Translations under genes and position numbers: made by a program | In this document: positions 7,633 through 17,426 of the stretch, one piece after another | How the letters are laid out: each line of letters begins with the position of its first letter | How positions within the stretch are numbered: the stretch's first letter is position 1 | Source: Burkholderia cepacia | GTDB taxonomy: Bacteria; Pseudomonadota; Gammaproteobacteria; Burkholderiales; Burkholderiaceae | DNA: 64,000 nucleotides | NCBI RefSeq assembly: GCF_029962485.1 | Contig: NZ_CP073638.1 | Span: forward strand, 1,116,001 to 1,180,000 | Direction: 5' to 3' | The notes under the pieces: generated by a model | What the model was told of the DNA's origin: nothing | What the model saw: only the letters and a program-made list of their open reading frames with translations | The model's database searches: none

Positions 7633-10320
7633 GTGGACAACAACCGGAAACAACAATGCACCACCGTCGCTCCGTCCAACCGGCGGATCCTCCTGCATGC
7701 GCCGCTGGTATTGCTGCTCGTCGCGTCGGGCCCCTGTTTCTCCGCCGAAGGCGACGCGGAACCGCGTGGCGCGAGCGAAATCGCCGGATCCGCACCGGGT
7801 GCGCTTGCGCCCGCCCGGCAAGCGAGCGTGACGTCGATACAGATCGCCGAGGATTCGGGCACGCTGCCCCCTCATGCGCCGACACCGATCGCACAGGCAT
7901 CGGATGCGTCGATGCAGATCGCGCAGGCACCGAAACCGGCCATGCCGACCACGGTCGTGGTGGACCCGGACGCCCCGCCGCCGAGTACAACATCGCCGAA
8001 TACGCCGGCCCCGGTCGCGCAGACGTCGCACGCGCCGATGCAGCTTGCACAGGCATTCGACGCCGCACCTCCGATTACGTCGGCATCGCGCGCGCTCACG
8101 TCGAATGCCCCGATGCAGCTTGCGCAGGCATCCGGTACCGCGCAGCCGAATACGCCAGCACCGGTCCCGCACACGTCGGGCACGCCGCCGCAAGCCGCAC
8201 CGCCGGCGACCACCGCACCACCCGCCACAACGACGCTGACCGCACAGGCATCTGGCACCCCGATGCCGAACTCGCCCGCCCCCGTCACGCAGACACCCGG
8301 CTCGCAACCGCCGTCGCCCCAGGTGCCGAATTCGCAGACGCCTGGCACCCAGCTCCCCGGCGAACCGATCCAGCGATCGCAAGGACCCGACGTCGAAACG
8401 CTGAATCCGCAGGCGCCGAATCTCCGTACCGCCGATGTCGCGACGGTGCGCAACGACGTGTTCGGCCTCGCGGCGAGCGGCGGCGCGATCAAGGCGCTCG
8501 ACGAAGCGAAGGCCCGGCCCGACGCATTCTCGGCGGTCGACATCGCGCAACTGGAAGAGTTGTCGATTCGCCAGCAAGTGCGCGGCGGACGCGACAAGTC
8601 GCGTTCAATGACGAGTTCGGACCGCTTCGACGGTCTCGACACCGCGCTACGCGCGGCCGACGACCTCGACAAGCGGATGCCGGCCACGCCGGAGTACACG
8701 CCGGTCAGGACGGCGCTCGCGGGCGACCGCACGGTCGCCTACGCGGCACGCGGCGACATGAAGCAGGCCGTCGCGACGTTCGAGACGATTCCCTCCAACG
8801 CGGAAATCTCGATCGACGCGCTCGCGGCCGTCGGCGATGCCTACCTGTACCTGAGCGAACCGGTGAAGGCAAACGCCGTGTACCAGCGCGCGCTGCAGCA
8901 GGCCACCGCATCGCCGACCGACCGTGCGACTCGCGGCTTCCAGTACCGCGCCCGCACGCGTCCGATCGAACTGCGCGAGGGGCTGTTCTGGTCGTACGTC
9001 GACCAGGGGCGCGCGGCGGACGCGAAGCAGGTGCTCGACGAGATGGGCAAGTCGCTGCCGCCCGCCAAACAGGTGACGAGCGTCGGCCCGGAAGAAAGCG
9101 ACTACCTGCGCTACTACCGGCTACGCGCGCAATACCTGATCTTCACGGGTCGCGTCGACGAAGGGATCGCCGCGCTCGAACAGCTCGAGCAACAGGTGCC
9201 GTTCAACGCGGAGATCCGTGCCGCGCACGCCGACGCGGTATCGGGCCAGTCGCATCCGCGCCAGGCCATCGCGATGTATCGTGCGTCGCTGACCGATCAC
9301 CCGGACAGCGTCGAAATGCTTGCGGGCCTCGGCCGCGCGTCGCTCACGGCGGACGACTACGCGTCCGCGAAGACCGTCGACCAGACCCTCGACAACACGT
9401 TCCCGGACAGCGGCGCCGTGCGCGGCTTCAAGCGCGACTACAACGCGTACCGCAGCCCCGTATTCACGACCGACCTGAGCTTCGAGCACGGCAACAGCGC
9501 GCTGGCGGACAACAGCTTCTCGTCCGACAGCTATGTGTATTCGCAACCGTTCGGCGACAACTGGCGGGTCTTCTCGCATACGTTCTTCGGCTACGCGCAA
9601 ACCGACGGCGGCAACGTCAGCCGCACGCGCACGGGCGTGGGCGGCGACTACCGGCACGGCCCGCTCACCGTGCAGGGCGAAGTCACGCGCTCGTTCGGCA
9701 CGGACGGCCGAACCGGCGGCCGCGGGTCGATCGCTTACGCGCTGAACGACTACTGGACGGTCAGCGCCGGGCTCGACACCAACGACAACTCGCTGCCGTG
9801 GAAGGCCTATGCCGCCCACGTCTGGGGACGCTCCGCGAACGTCGCGATCGTGTATCGCCAGAACGATCGCCGCGAGGTCAAGTTGAGCTACGGCGTGAGC
9901 CGCTACAGCGATTCGAACCTGCACCAGGAGATCGCGGCGAGCGCCACGCAGCGCGTGTACACATCCGCCAACCAGCTCGTCAACGTGTCGCTGGATCTCG
10001 GCACCGACAGCAACACGCGCCAGGACGCGCCCTACTTCAGCCCCGGTCGCGACTATGCGGCCGCGGCAACCGTGATGCACCAGCTGACGTTATGGAAGAA
10101 GGGCGACATGTCACTGCAGCAGCGCCTGTCGGCGTCCGGCGGCGTGTACAACGAGCGCGGCTTCGGCACCAGCCCGCTGTGGAGCGCGCGCCTCGAACAC
10201 GCGTGGACGTTCAAGCACGACATCACGCTGACCTACGGCGTCGAAGTCAGCAGCCACGCGTACGACGGCCAGCGCGAGCGCTCCGAAACCGGCTTCCTGT
10301 CGGTCAACCTGCCGTTCTAG
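7633..10320 (+). CDS. pgaA: Poly-beta-1,6-N-acetylglucosamine export porin PgaA, with long repeat-rich N-terminal extension
   Basis: This 895-residue protein is longer than enteric PgaA (about 800). The start is GTG 7633. A signal peptide (residues 1-38, cleavage near CFSA-EG) is followed by a Pro/Ala/Thr/Gln-rich stretch to about residue 265, with recurring MQIAQA or MQLAQA and NTPAPV units. Then come alpha-helical TPR-type repeats (about 270-590) and an outer-membrane barrel (about 600-895) that ends in the aromatic-terminated strand FLSVNLPF. PgaA threads partly deacetylated PNAG across the outer membrane. The PgaB start follows 15 bases after the stop. The repeat-rich linker is the odd feature; it could span peptidoglycan or vary in length by slippage. 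Confidence 0.88.
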   Translation: MDNNRKQQCTTVAPSNRRILLHAPLVLLLVASGPCFSAEGDAEPRGASEIAGSAPGALAPARQASVTSIQIAEDSGTLPPHAPTPIAQASDASMQIAQAPKPAMPTTVVVDPDAPPPSTTSPNTPAPVAQTSHAPMQLAQAFDAAPPITSASRALTSNAPMQLAQASGTAQPNTPAPVPHTSGTPPQAAPPATTAPPATTTLTAQASGTPMPNSPAPVTQTPGSQPPSPQVPNSQTPGTQLPGEPIQRSQGPDVETLNPQAPNLRTADVATVRNDVFGLAASGGAIKALDEAKARPDAFSAVDIAQLEELSIRQQVRGGRDKSRSMTSSDRFDGLDTALRAADDLDKRMPATPEYTPVRTALAGDRTVAYAARGDMKQAVATFETIPSNAEISIDALAAVGDAYLYLSEPVKANAVYQRALQQATASPTDRATRGFQYRARTRPIELREGLFWSYVDQGRAADAKQVLDEMGKSLPPAKQVTSVGPEESDYLRYYRLRAQYLIFTGRVDEGIAALEQLEQQVPFNAEIRAAHADAVSGQSHPRQAIAMYRASLTDHPDSVEMLAGLGRASLTADDYASAKTVDQTLDNTFPDSGAVRGFKRDYNAYRSPVFTTDLSFEHGNSALADNSFSSDSYVYSQPFGDNWRVFSHTFFGYAQTDGGNVSRTRTGVGGDYRHGPLTVQGEVTRSFGTDGRTGGRGSIAYALNDYWTVSAGLDTNDNSLPWKAYAAHVWGRSANVAIVYRQNDRREVKLSYGVSRYSDSNLHQEIAASATQRVYTSANQLVNVSLDLGTDSNTRQDAPYFSPGRDYAAAATVMHQLTLWKKGDMSLQQRLSASGGVYNERGFGTSPLWSARLEHAWTFKHDITLTYGVEVSSHAYDGQRERSETGFLSVNLPF
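7890..8400 (+). repeat. Imperfect coding repeats in the PgaA N-terminal linker
   Basis: The stretch repeatedly encodes (A/S)xMQ(I/L)AQA and NTPAPV(A/P)xTS units. For example, near-identical DNA encodes APMQLAQA at about 8032-8055 and again at about 8110-8133. Related spaced copies read SMQIAQA, TAQASGT and NSPAPVTQT. Unit lengths vary, so this is degenerate low-complexity duplication rather than a clean tandem array. Confidence 0.6.
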
Positions 10321-10335
10321 CAAGGAGATCGCGCA

Positions 10336-12429
10336 ATGCAAACCAGACGGACCTTCATGTGCGGATGCCTGGGCACGTTTGCCGCCTGTTCGTTGTTCCC
10401 GGGTGTGACGAACGCCAAGATGATCGACCTGCTGCCGCCGTCCGATCCGGCCGACGGCAAGACGTTCCGCGTGATCTGCATGCACGACGTGCGCGACAAC
10501 CTGATGGCGTCGTTTTCGTCACCGTCGGCAATGATCGATCCGTTCGCGGTCGATACCGGTACGCTGACCGCGATCTTCTCGTGGCTGCAGACCAACAACT
10601 ACCACACCATCACGGTCAAGCAGATCGAGGAGTCGCGGCACGGCGGCAAGCCGCTGCCGCCGCGCGCGGTGCTGCTCACGTTCGACGACGGCTTTCGCAG
10701 TCACTACACGAAGGTGCTGCCGTTGCTCGAGCGCTTCAAGTATCCGGCCGTGATGGGCATCGTCACCGCGTGGATCGATACGCCGGCGGATACGCCGATC
10801 CGCATCAGCGACAAGGTCCAGGTGCCGCGCGACTACTTCATGTCGTGGGACGAAGTAAAACAGCTCGGCCAGTCTCACCTCGTCGAGCTCGGCTGCCACA
10901 CCCACAACCTCCATCATGGCGCGATTGCGAATCCGCAAGGCAACGAGTTGCCGGCGACCACGTCGCACCTCTACCTGCAGGACCAGAAACGCTATGAAAC
11001 CGACGCCGAATTCGCGGCGCGCGTGCACGACGACCTGCAGACATGCGTGCGGCAGATCCGCGAACACACCGGCATCGTCGCCCGCTCGATGGTGTGGCCA
11101 TACGGCGCGGAAAACCAGCCCGTGCGCCAGATATCGACGTCGCTCGGCATGGACATCCAGTTCAGCCTCGACGCCGGCCCGAATACGCCGGAAGTGCCGC
11201 TGGACCGGCTGAGACGGATCCTGATGATGTACGACGTCGATATCGGCGGGTTCGAGCGCTCGATGCGCGAGCCGGCGTCCAACCGCGGCGACGTCGACGT
11301 GCCCGAGCGCACCGTGCAGGTCGATCTCGACCAGGTCTACGATCCCGATCCCGCCCGACAAGAGGCGAATCTCGGCAAGCTGATCGAGCGCATCTACCGG
11401 ATGCAGCCGAAATCTGTCTATCTGCAGGCCTTTGCGGATCCGAAGGGCACCGGCGTGGCCGAATCCGTGTACTTCCCGAACCGGCACCTGCCGATGCGCG
11501 CCGACCTGTTCTCGCGTGCCGCGTGGCAGCTCAACACGCGCTCCAACGTGCAGGTGTACGCATGGATGCCGGTGCTCGCGTTCCGGCCACCGGCCGACAA
11601 GCAGCGTGGGCTCGAGGCCGTCAGCGCATACGGCGGCGCGCCGGCCCGCGAGAACGGCACGCGCCTGTTCCGGCTGAGCCCGTTCGATCCGGATGCGCGG
11701 CTGATGATCCAGCAGATCTACGAGGACCTCAGCAAGCACGCGTCGTTCAGCGGCATCCTGTTCAGCGACGACGCCGTGCTCGACGACTACGAGGATGCGG
11801 GCCGGCATGCGCTCAGCACCTATGCGCAGTGGGGGCTGCCGGCCGACGTCGGCAAGATCCGCGAGAACCCCGATCTGATGAAGCGCTGGACCCGCCAGAA
11901 GTCGCGCTACCTGATCGACCTGACCCGGCAGCTCGAGCAGATCGTGCTGGCCCACCAGAACGTCGGCGACGTGCTGACCGTGCGCAACATCTTCGCGCTG
12001 CCGGTGCTCAAGCCCGAGTCGGAAGCGTGGTATGCGCAGAACTACGACGATTTCCTCGCCGCCTACGACTACGTCGCACTGATGGCGATGCCGTACATGG
12101 AGCAGGCGAAGGACCCCGAAGGCTGGCTGGACCAGCTCGTGCGGGCCGTGCGCGCGAAGCAGCTCGGGCTGCAGCGCACCGTGTTCGAACTGCAATCGTA
12201 CGACTGGCGCGCGCACAAGGACGTGCCGGCCAGCACGCTGCTCACCCAGATGCGGCGGCTACGCAGCGAAGGCGCCGTGAATTTCGGCTACTACCCGGAC
12301 AACTTCCTGAACGGCCAGCCAGAGCTCGACGCGATGCGCGACGTGATGTCGCTGAAGTCGCGCCTCGATCCGACCTCGATCAACGCGCTGATGCAGATGC
12401 AACAATCGAAGGGGGTGAAGACGCCATGA
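10336..12429 (+). CDS. pgaB: Poly-beta-1,6-N-acetyl-D-glucosamine N-deacetylase PgaB
   Basis: This 697-residue protein has the two-domain layout of PgaB. The N-terminus MQTRRTFMCGCLGTFAACSL is a signal with a lipobox-like AAC, consistent with an outer-membrane lipoprotein. The carbohydrate-esterase-4 deacetylase domain (about 40-310) carries HDVRD, LLTFDDGF (catalytic/metal Asp near 117-118) and the metal-binding GCHTHNLHHG. The C-terminal half (about 330-680), with FSDDAVLDDYED, is the glycoside-hydrolase-like PNAG-binding domain. It partly deacetylates PNAG in the periplasm before export by PgaA. Its stop overlaps the pgaC start (ATGA), so translation is probably coupled. Confidence 0.95.
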   Translation: MQTRRTFMCGCLGTFAACSLFPGVTNAKMIDLLPPSDPADGKTFRVICMHDVRDNLMASFSSPSAMIDPFAVDTGTLTAIFSWLQTNNYHTITVKQIEESRHGGKPLPPRAVLLTFDDGFRSHYTKVLPLLERFKYPAVMGIVTAWIDTPADTPIRISDKVQVPRDYFMSWDEVKQLGQSHLVELGCHTHNLHHGAIANPQGNELPATTSHLYLQDQKRYETDAEFAARVHDDLQTCVRQIREHTGIVARSMVWPYGAENQPVRQISTSLGMDIQFSLDAGPNTPEVPLDRLRRILMMYDVDIGGFERSMREPASNRGDVDVPERTVQVDLDQVYDPDPARQEANLGKLIERIYRMQPKSVYLQAFADPKGTGVAESVYFPNRHLPMRADLFSRAAWQLNTRSNVQVYAWMPVLAFRPPADKQRGLEAVSAYGGAPARENGTRLFRLSPFDPDARLMIQQIYEDLSKHASFSGILFSDDAVLDDYEDAGRHALSTYAQWGLPADVGKIRENPDLMKRWTRQKSRYLIDLTRQLEQIVLAHQNVGDVLTVRNIFALPVLKPESEAWYAQNYDDFLAAYDYVALMAMPYMEQAKDPEGWLDQLVRAVRAKQLGLQRTVFELQSYDWRAHKDVPASTLLTQMRRLRSEGAVNFGYYPDNFLNGQPELDAMRDVMSLKSRLDPTSINALMQMQQSKGVKTP

Positions 12430-13697
12430 CCACCCACAGCCTCATCACGCGCCTGCAGGATTTCGTCTTCTACTACCCCTTCTTCATGTCGTATCTGTGG
12501 ATGATCGGCGGTGTCGTGCACTACTTCCTGCTCGAAGAAGGTCGCGAGCTGTCGACACGGACGATCGCGTCGAGCGGCATCCCGAAGATCTCGATCATCG
12601 TGCCCTGCTTCAACGAAGCCGCGAACGCGCGCAGCGTGATCGGCCACCTGAACAGGATGCAGTATCCGAACTACGACATCATCGCGGTCAACGACGGCAG
12701 CCAGGATCGCACCGGCGAGATCCTCAACGAACTGGCCGTCGAGATCCCGCGGCTGCTCGTGATCCATCACGCGCGCAACGAAGGCAAGGCGGTCGGGCTC
12801 ACCACCGCGGCAGCGGTATCCAACGCCGAGTATCTGCTTTGCATCGACGGCGATTCGCTGCTCGCGCACGACGCGATCGGCTGGATGCTCGAGCACTTCC
12901 TGACCGATCCGGGTGTCGGCGCCGTCACCGGCAACCCGCGCATCCGCACGCGCACGTCGCTGCTCGGCCGCATGCAGGTCGGCGAATTCTCGTCGATCGT
13001 CGGGCTGATCAAGCGCACGCAGCAGGTGTACGGCCGCATCTTCACGGTGTCGGGCGTCGTCACGATGTTCCGCAAGACCGCGCTCGCCGACGTCGGCTAC
13101 TGGAGCTCGGACATGCTGACCGAGGACATCGACATCAGCTGGAAGCTGCAATGCCGCGACTGGCGCGTCGTGTACGAGCCGCACGCGCTGAGCTGGATCC
13201 TGATGCCCGAGACGCTGAAGGGGCTCTACCGGCAGCGGCTGCGCTGGTCGAAAGGCGGCATCCAGGTGCTGATGAAATATGCGGGCACGCTCGCGCGGCC
13301 GACGCAGCTGATGATGTGGCCGCTGTTCGTCGAGTACCTGATCGGCATCGCGTGGGCCTATTCGATGTCGTTCATTCTGCTGCTCGCACTGGTGGACGTC
13401 GTCTATCCGCTGCCGCCGAGCTGGCACGTATCGGTCGTGCCGCACTGGCACGGGATGTTGCTGGTTGCGACCTGCATCCTGCAGCTGATCATCGGCAGCA
13501 TGATCGATCGTCAGTATGACGAAAAACTCCTGATGTATTTCCTGGACACCATCTGGTACCCCGTTGCTTTCTGGCTGATCAGCATGATCACCACCGTCGT
13601 CGCCCTGCCGGCCGTCGTGCTGCGGGGCCGCGGCAAGCGGGCCGTATGGGTCAGCCCCGACCGAGGCATTCAACATGAAGAACGCGCCGATTATTGA
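12426..13697 (+). CDS. pgaC: Poly-beta-1,6-N-acetyl-D-glucosamine synthase PgaC
   Basis: This 423-residue inner-membrane processive GT2 glycosyltransferase polymerises UDP-GlcNAc. The start is ATG 12426 inside the pgaB stop. One membrane segment lies near residues 15-35. The catalytic domain carries VPCFNEAANARS, VNDGSQDRTGE, CIDGDSLL (DxD), TEDIDISW and the processivity motif QRLRWSKGG. At least three C-terminal membrane segments follow (MMWPLFVEYLIGIAWAYSMS, FILLLALVDVVYPL and LISMITTVVALPAVVL). It acts with PgaD, whose start lies 23 bases inside its 3' end. Family length and all motifs are intact. Confidence 0.96.
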   Translation: MTTHSLITRLQDFVFYYPFFMSYLWMIGGVVHYFLLEEGRELSTRTIASSGIPKISIIVPCFNEAANARSVIGHLNRMQYPNYDIIAVNDGSQDRTGEILNELAVEIPRLLVIHHARNEGKAVGLTTAAAVSNAEYLLCIDGDSLLAHDAIGWMLEHFLTDPGVGAVTGNPRIRTRTSLLGRMQVGEFSSIVGLIKRTQQVYGRIFTVSGVVTMFRKTALADVGYWSSDMLTEDIDISWKLQCRDWRVVYEPHALSWILMPETLKGLYRQRLRWSKGGIQVLMKYAGTLARPTQLMMWPLFVEYLIGIAWAYSMSFILLLALVDVVYPLPPSWHVSVVPHWHGMLLVATCILQLIIGSMIDRQYDEKLLMYFLDTIWYPVAFWLISMITTVVALPAVVLRGRGKRAVWVSPDRGIQHEERADY

Positions 13698-14163
13698 CCT
13701 TTCCCTGCGCACCCCGCGCGAAATGATCGCCGAACGCGGCCGCATCGTCGGCTCCGTGCAGGTCGTCTGGTTCCGCCTCGTGCGGCCCGCGCTGGTCGGC
13801 GCCGTATGGGCATCGATCTGCATCTATACGTACCGCTACCTGCTGCCGTTCAACCAGGCCGAGATGCCGATCGAGCAGATGGTGTTCTACGCGACCTCGA
13901 TCGTAACCATCGCGGGCACGATCGTCACGTGGCTGATCGCCGGGCGCGTCGTGCATCCGCTCGCCTACCGGCTGCGCGTCTCGAAGATGCTGCGGCGCTC
14001 CGCCAGCGCGAAGGTCCGCGCGGTGCCGACCACCGCGCTGGCCGGCGCCCGCCGGCGCGGCGCGCAGCGCACGACACGCATTCTCGTCGCGTCGCACGAC
14101 GCGAACGGATCGATATCCGGTATCGAATGGGTAGCCCACGCGGGGCCGCAGCCCCGCGAGTAA
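13675..14163 (+). CDS. pgaD: PNAG biosynthesis protein PgaD
   Basis: This 162-residue protein overlaps pgaC by 23 bases, the usual tight pgaCD arrangement. Two membrane segments (about residues 36-55 and 70-95) separate a short N-terminus (IIDLSLRTPREMIAERG) from an Arg/Ala-rich cytoplasmic tail. PgaD partners PgaC as the c-di-GMP-responsive subunit of the synthase in enterics. The sequence is poorly conserved across species, so the identification rests on position, size and topology plus the N-terminal IID-x-P/R pattern. Confidence 0.88.
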   Translation: MKNAPIIDLSLRTPREMIAERGRIVGSVQVVWFRLVRPALVGAVWASICIYTYRYLLPFNQAEMPIEQMVFYATSIVTIAGTIVTWLIAGRVVHPLAYRLRVSKMLRRSASAKVRAVPTTALAGARRRGAQRTTRILVASHDANGSISGIEWVAHAGPQPRE

Positions 14164-14280
14164 GTCGGCGGAGACGCGCCGCCGCGCACGGACGCCATCC
14201 GCGCCGCGCGGCGCCGCTCCTGACGCCGCCCCGCCACGCATCGCCGGCAGGCCGGCAACTTCTTCTGGACGAGGTGAATC

Positions 14281-16099
14281 ATGTGCGGAATCGTCGGAGC
14301 AAGCGGCCTGAACAATCAGGTGCCGCAACTGGTCAATGCGTTGAGCCGGCTCGAGTATCGCGGCTACGATTCGTGCGGCATCGCCGTGCAGGACGACGGG
14401 CGCCTGCGCAGCGAACGCACGTTGCGGCGCGTGACGGACCTGCAGGCGCGCGTGCTGACGCTCGGCCTGGAAGCGCAGACCTGCATCGCGCATACACGCT
14501 GGGCGACACACGGCGCGCCGTCGGAAATGAACGCGCATCCGATCATGTCCGGCGACACGATCGCGGTCGTGCACAACGGGATCATCGAGAACCACGACGC
14601 GCTGCGCGTGGAGCTGCGCGAGCACGGCTACACGTTTCGCGGCCAGACCGACACCGAGGTGATCGCGCACCTGATCCACAGCGTCTATCGCGACGACCTG
14701 TTCGACGCGGTCGTGCGCGCCGTCAAGCGGCTGCACGGCGCGTATGCAATCGCGGTGCTGAGCGCGCGCGAGCCGTCTCGTCGCCGCGCGCGCCGGCTCG
14801 CCGCTCGTGATCGGCATCGGCGCCGAGCAGAACTACCTGGCGTCGGACTGCGCGGCGCTCGGCGACCTCACCGACCGCTTCGTCTACCTGGAAGACGGCG
14901 ATGTCGCGCTGATCACGCCGGAACGCATCGCCGTGGTCGACGCGGGCGGACACGAGGCCCGGCGCCCACTGTGCGAAGTGAAGGCGCGCGAAGGCGACGC
15001 CGCGCTCGGCCCGTATCAGCACTTCATGCAGAAGGAGATTTTCGAGCAGCCGAAGGCGATCGACAGCACGCTCGACGGCATCGACACGATCTCGCCGGCG
15101 CTGTTCGATGCGACCGACGGCACGCGCGCGCTGCTGTCGAAAGTCAGGAGCGTGTTGCTGCTCGGCTGCGGCACCAGCTACTACGCGGGCCTGACCGCGA
15201 AATACTGGCTGGAGAGCATCGCCGGCATTCCCGCGCAGGTCGAGATCGCCAGCGAATTCCGCTACCGCGACACGGTGGCCGATCCGCGCACACTCGTCGT
15301 CGGCATCTCGCAGTCGGGCGAAACCGCCGACACGATCGGCGCGATCGAGCAGGCGCGCGCAATGGGCCAGGAGCTGTCGATGGCGATCTGCAACGTCGCG
15401 ACCAGCACGATCGCGCGCAACGCGCCGCTGCGATTCCTCACGCGGGCCGGCATCGAGCTCGGCGTCGCGTCGACCAAGGCGTTCACGACGCAGCTCGTCG
15501 CGCTGTTCGTGCTGACGCTGACGCTCGCGCAACTGCGCGGCCGGCTCGATGCGGCGCACGTCGCGATGCACCTGAAGCAATTGCGCGCGCTGTCCGGCCG
15601 CATCAGCCACGCGCTCGCGCTGGAAACGCAGATCATGGGCTGGGCCGCGAAATTCGCGCGCACCGAGAACGCGCTGTTCCTCGGGCGCGGCATCCACTTC
15701 CCGATCGCGCTGGAAGGCGCGCTGAAGCTCAAGGAAGTGTCGTACATCCACGCGGAAGGTTATGCGGCCGGCGAGCTGAAGCACGGCCCGCTCGCACTCG
15801 TCACGAGCGCGATGCCGGTCGTCACGATCGCGCCGGACGACCGCCTGTTCCAGAAGCTGAAGTCCAACATGGCCGAGGTGCGCGCGCGTGGCGGCCGGCT
15901 CTACGTGCTCGCCGGCAGCCAGCTTGACATCGACGCCGACCGTGACACGCACCTGATCCGGGTGCGCGAGTCGGGCGACCTGCTGTCGCCGATCGTCAAC
16001 GTGATCCCGCTGCAACTGCTCGCGTATCACGTCGGCTGCGCGCGCGGCGCCGACGTCGACAAGCCGCGCAACCTCGCGAAATCGGTGACCGTCGAATGA
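14281..16099 (+). pseudogene. glmS: Glucosamine-6-phosphate synthase GlmS paralogue, frameshifted
   Basis: The start is ATG 14281 ([10 protein letters not shown], catalytic Cys after Met1). The glutamine amidotransferase domain reads cleanly to AVLSAREP at 14775. The frame then shifts at about 14776: the next expected segment, [15 protein letters not shown], is in the other forward frame from 14777 and continues through both SIS isomerase domains ([35 protein letters not shown]) to KSVTVE at 16099. Restored, it would be about 607 residues, matching GlmS. The gap fits loss of two or five bases. It makes glucosamine-6-phosphate, a UDP-GlcNAc precursor, and lies in the pga operon. It could be a true pseudogene, programmed shift or sequencing error; the SIS part could restart at ATG 14807. 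Confidence 0.88.
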
Positions 16100-17370
16100 G
16101 GCGGCGAACCCGCCCGGCGCAGACGGCCGCGTGGCGCGCCGCAGCCACGGCCGTGCTCTGCGGCGCGTGCTGCGTCGGCGCGGTGTCGCTGCGCGCCCTC
16201 GCCGTCGTGCCGGCCGTGCATACGGTCACCGTTCCGGCCCCGGCATCGCCGCAGGACAACGGCGACCCGCGACGCTTCATGCACGGCATCGGCGTGGCCG
16301 ACGCCGGCAACGGCAAACGCTGGGTGTTCTTCAGCAGCTCGGGCATCGTGCCGCGCGGCGCACTGCGCAACGGCAACTGGCCGCATGACGTGTACGTCGG
16401 CGAATGGCTGCCCGGCAAGCCGCGCCTGCTGCACATTCGTACATTCATCAGCCGTCCCGAAGCGCAGGAACCTGTATCGATTGCACAGAACGCGCGCGGC
16501 GACATCTTCGTCACGTTCGAGGACGGCTGGAACGCGCCGCAGGAAGTCAGCCAGCGTTACGGCATCTACCGCCGCGACCTGAAGCCGATCAAGCCCTACC
16601 CGAACGACGTCGAGTCGGGCGGCCACTCCGGGCACGTCGCGACAGTCGGCGAACACTTCGTCGTGTTCTATTCGGCCGACTGGGTCGACGGCGGCGGCGT
16701 CGACAATCTCGGCACCGGCAACGGCGTCTACCTGAAAACCTACGACGCAACCGGACACGTGCTGAACCACGTCGCGGTCGCGCCGCATCGCCGCGAGTGG
16801 TGGCCCGTGATCGCGGGCTCGCCGCGCACCGCCCTGCTCGTCTGGCAGAAATTCATCGAAGGCAGCACCGACGCGACGCTCGAATACGCGACGTTCGATC
16901 CCGTCACCGCGAAGCTGGACCTGCTCGGGACGCTGACCGACAGGATCCGGTACTACGTGTACGCGTCGGCCTATGTGCCCGAGATCGACCGTTTCATCGT
17001 CGTCACGACGACAGCAGACGATCGCGGCGTCGCGATGCTGATCGCCCCGGACGGCCGCCGCACGGCGACGCTCGACTGCCTGCCCGCGTCGGTACGCGAG
17101 TCGGGCATCGGGGTTGCCGGCACGCATGCGTACGTGCCGACCCGCGACGGGCGGCTGCTGACGCTCGCGCTCGGGGCGTCGGACATTTCAGTGAGCGGCG
17201 CGCAGCGGTCGCCGATTCCATGGGGTTCGACCGGTATCGCCGGATTCCCGGCCGGCGGCACGGCGATGCATTTCGTGTCGCTGACGCCGTCAGGCACGCG
17301 CGAAGCCGATTTCGAACCGGAGCGCGACACGCCGATGCCGAAGCGTGACGTGCCCTGTTCGAGTCATTGA
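16096..17370 (+). CDS. Secreted protein of unknown function, last gene of the pga-locus run
   Basis: This 424-residue protein starts at ATG 16096, overlapping the glmS stop by four bases, so it belongs to the same transcript. A signal peptide with hydrophobic core [15 protein letters not shown] covers residues 1-40. The mature part has repeated beta-strand-rich segments with aromatic/Asp turns ([60 protein letters not shown]), suggesting a beta-propeller or sialidase-like fold. I do not recognise the family. Its coupling to the PNAG genes suggests a polymer-binding or -modifying exported protein, which is inference. Confidence 0.75.
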   Translation: MRRRTRPAQTAAWRAAATAVLCGACCVGAVSLRALAVVPAVHTVTVPAPASPQDNGDPRRFMHGIGVADAGNGKRWVFFSSSGIVPRGALRNGNWPHDVYVGEWLPGKPRLLHIRTFISRPEAQEPVSIAQNARGDIFVTFEDGWNAPQEVSQRYGIYRRDLKPIKPYPNDVESGGHSGHVATVGEHFVVFYSADWVDGGGVDNLGTGNGVYLKTYDATGHVLNHVAVAPHRREWWPVIAGSPRTALLVWQKFIEGSTDATLEYATFDPVTAKLDLLGTLTDRIRYYVYASAYVPEIDRFIVVTTTADDRGVAMLIAPDGRRTATLDCLPASVRESGIGVAGTHAYVPTRDGRLLTLALGASDISVSGAQRSPIPWGSTGIAGFPAGGTAMHFVSLTPSGTREADFEPERDTPMPKRDVPCSSH

Positions 17371-17426
17371 CGGCGCTGCACGGCCCGACGCGCGCAACGT
17401 GGCATGGCCCGCCCGGTTGACCCCGT

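Noticed and set aside
7203..10997. Open plus-strand frame of 1264 codons over pgaA and pgaB
   Set aside because: Off-frame shadow of PgaA/PgaB with Arg-rich low-complexity product; the real frames carry a signal peptide, TPRs, barrel and deacetylase motifs.
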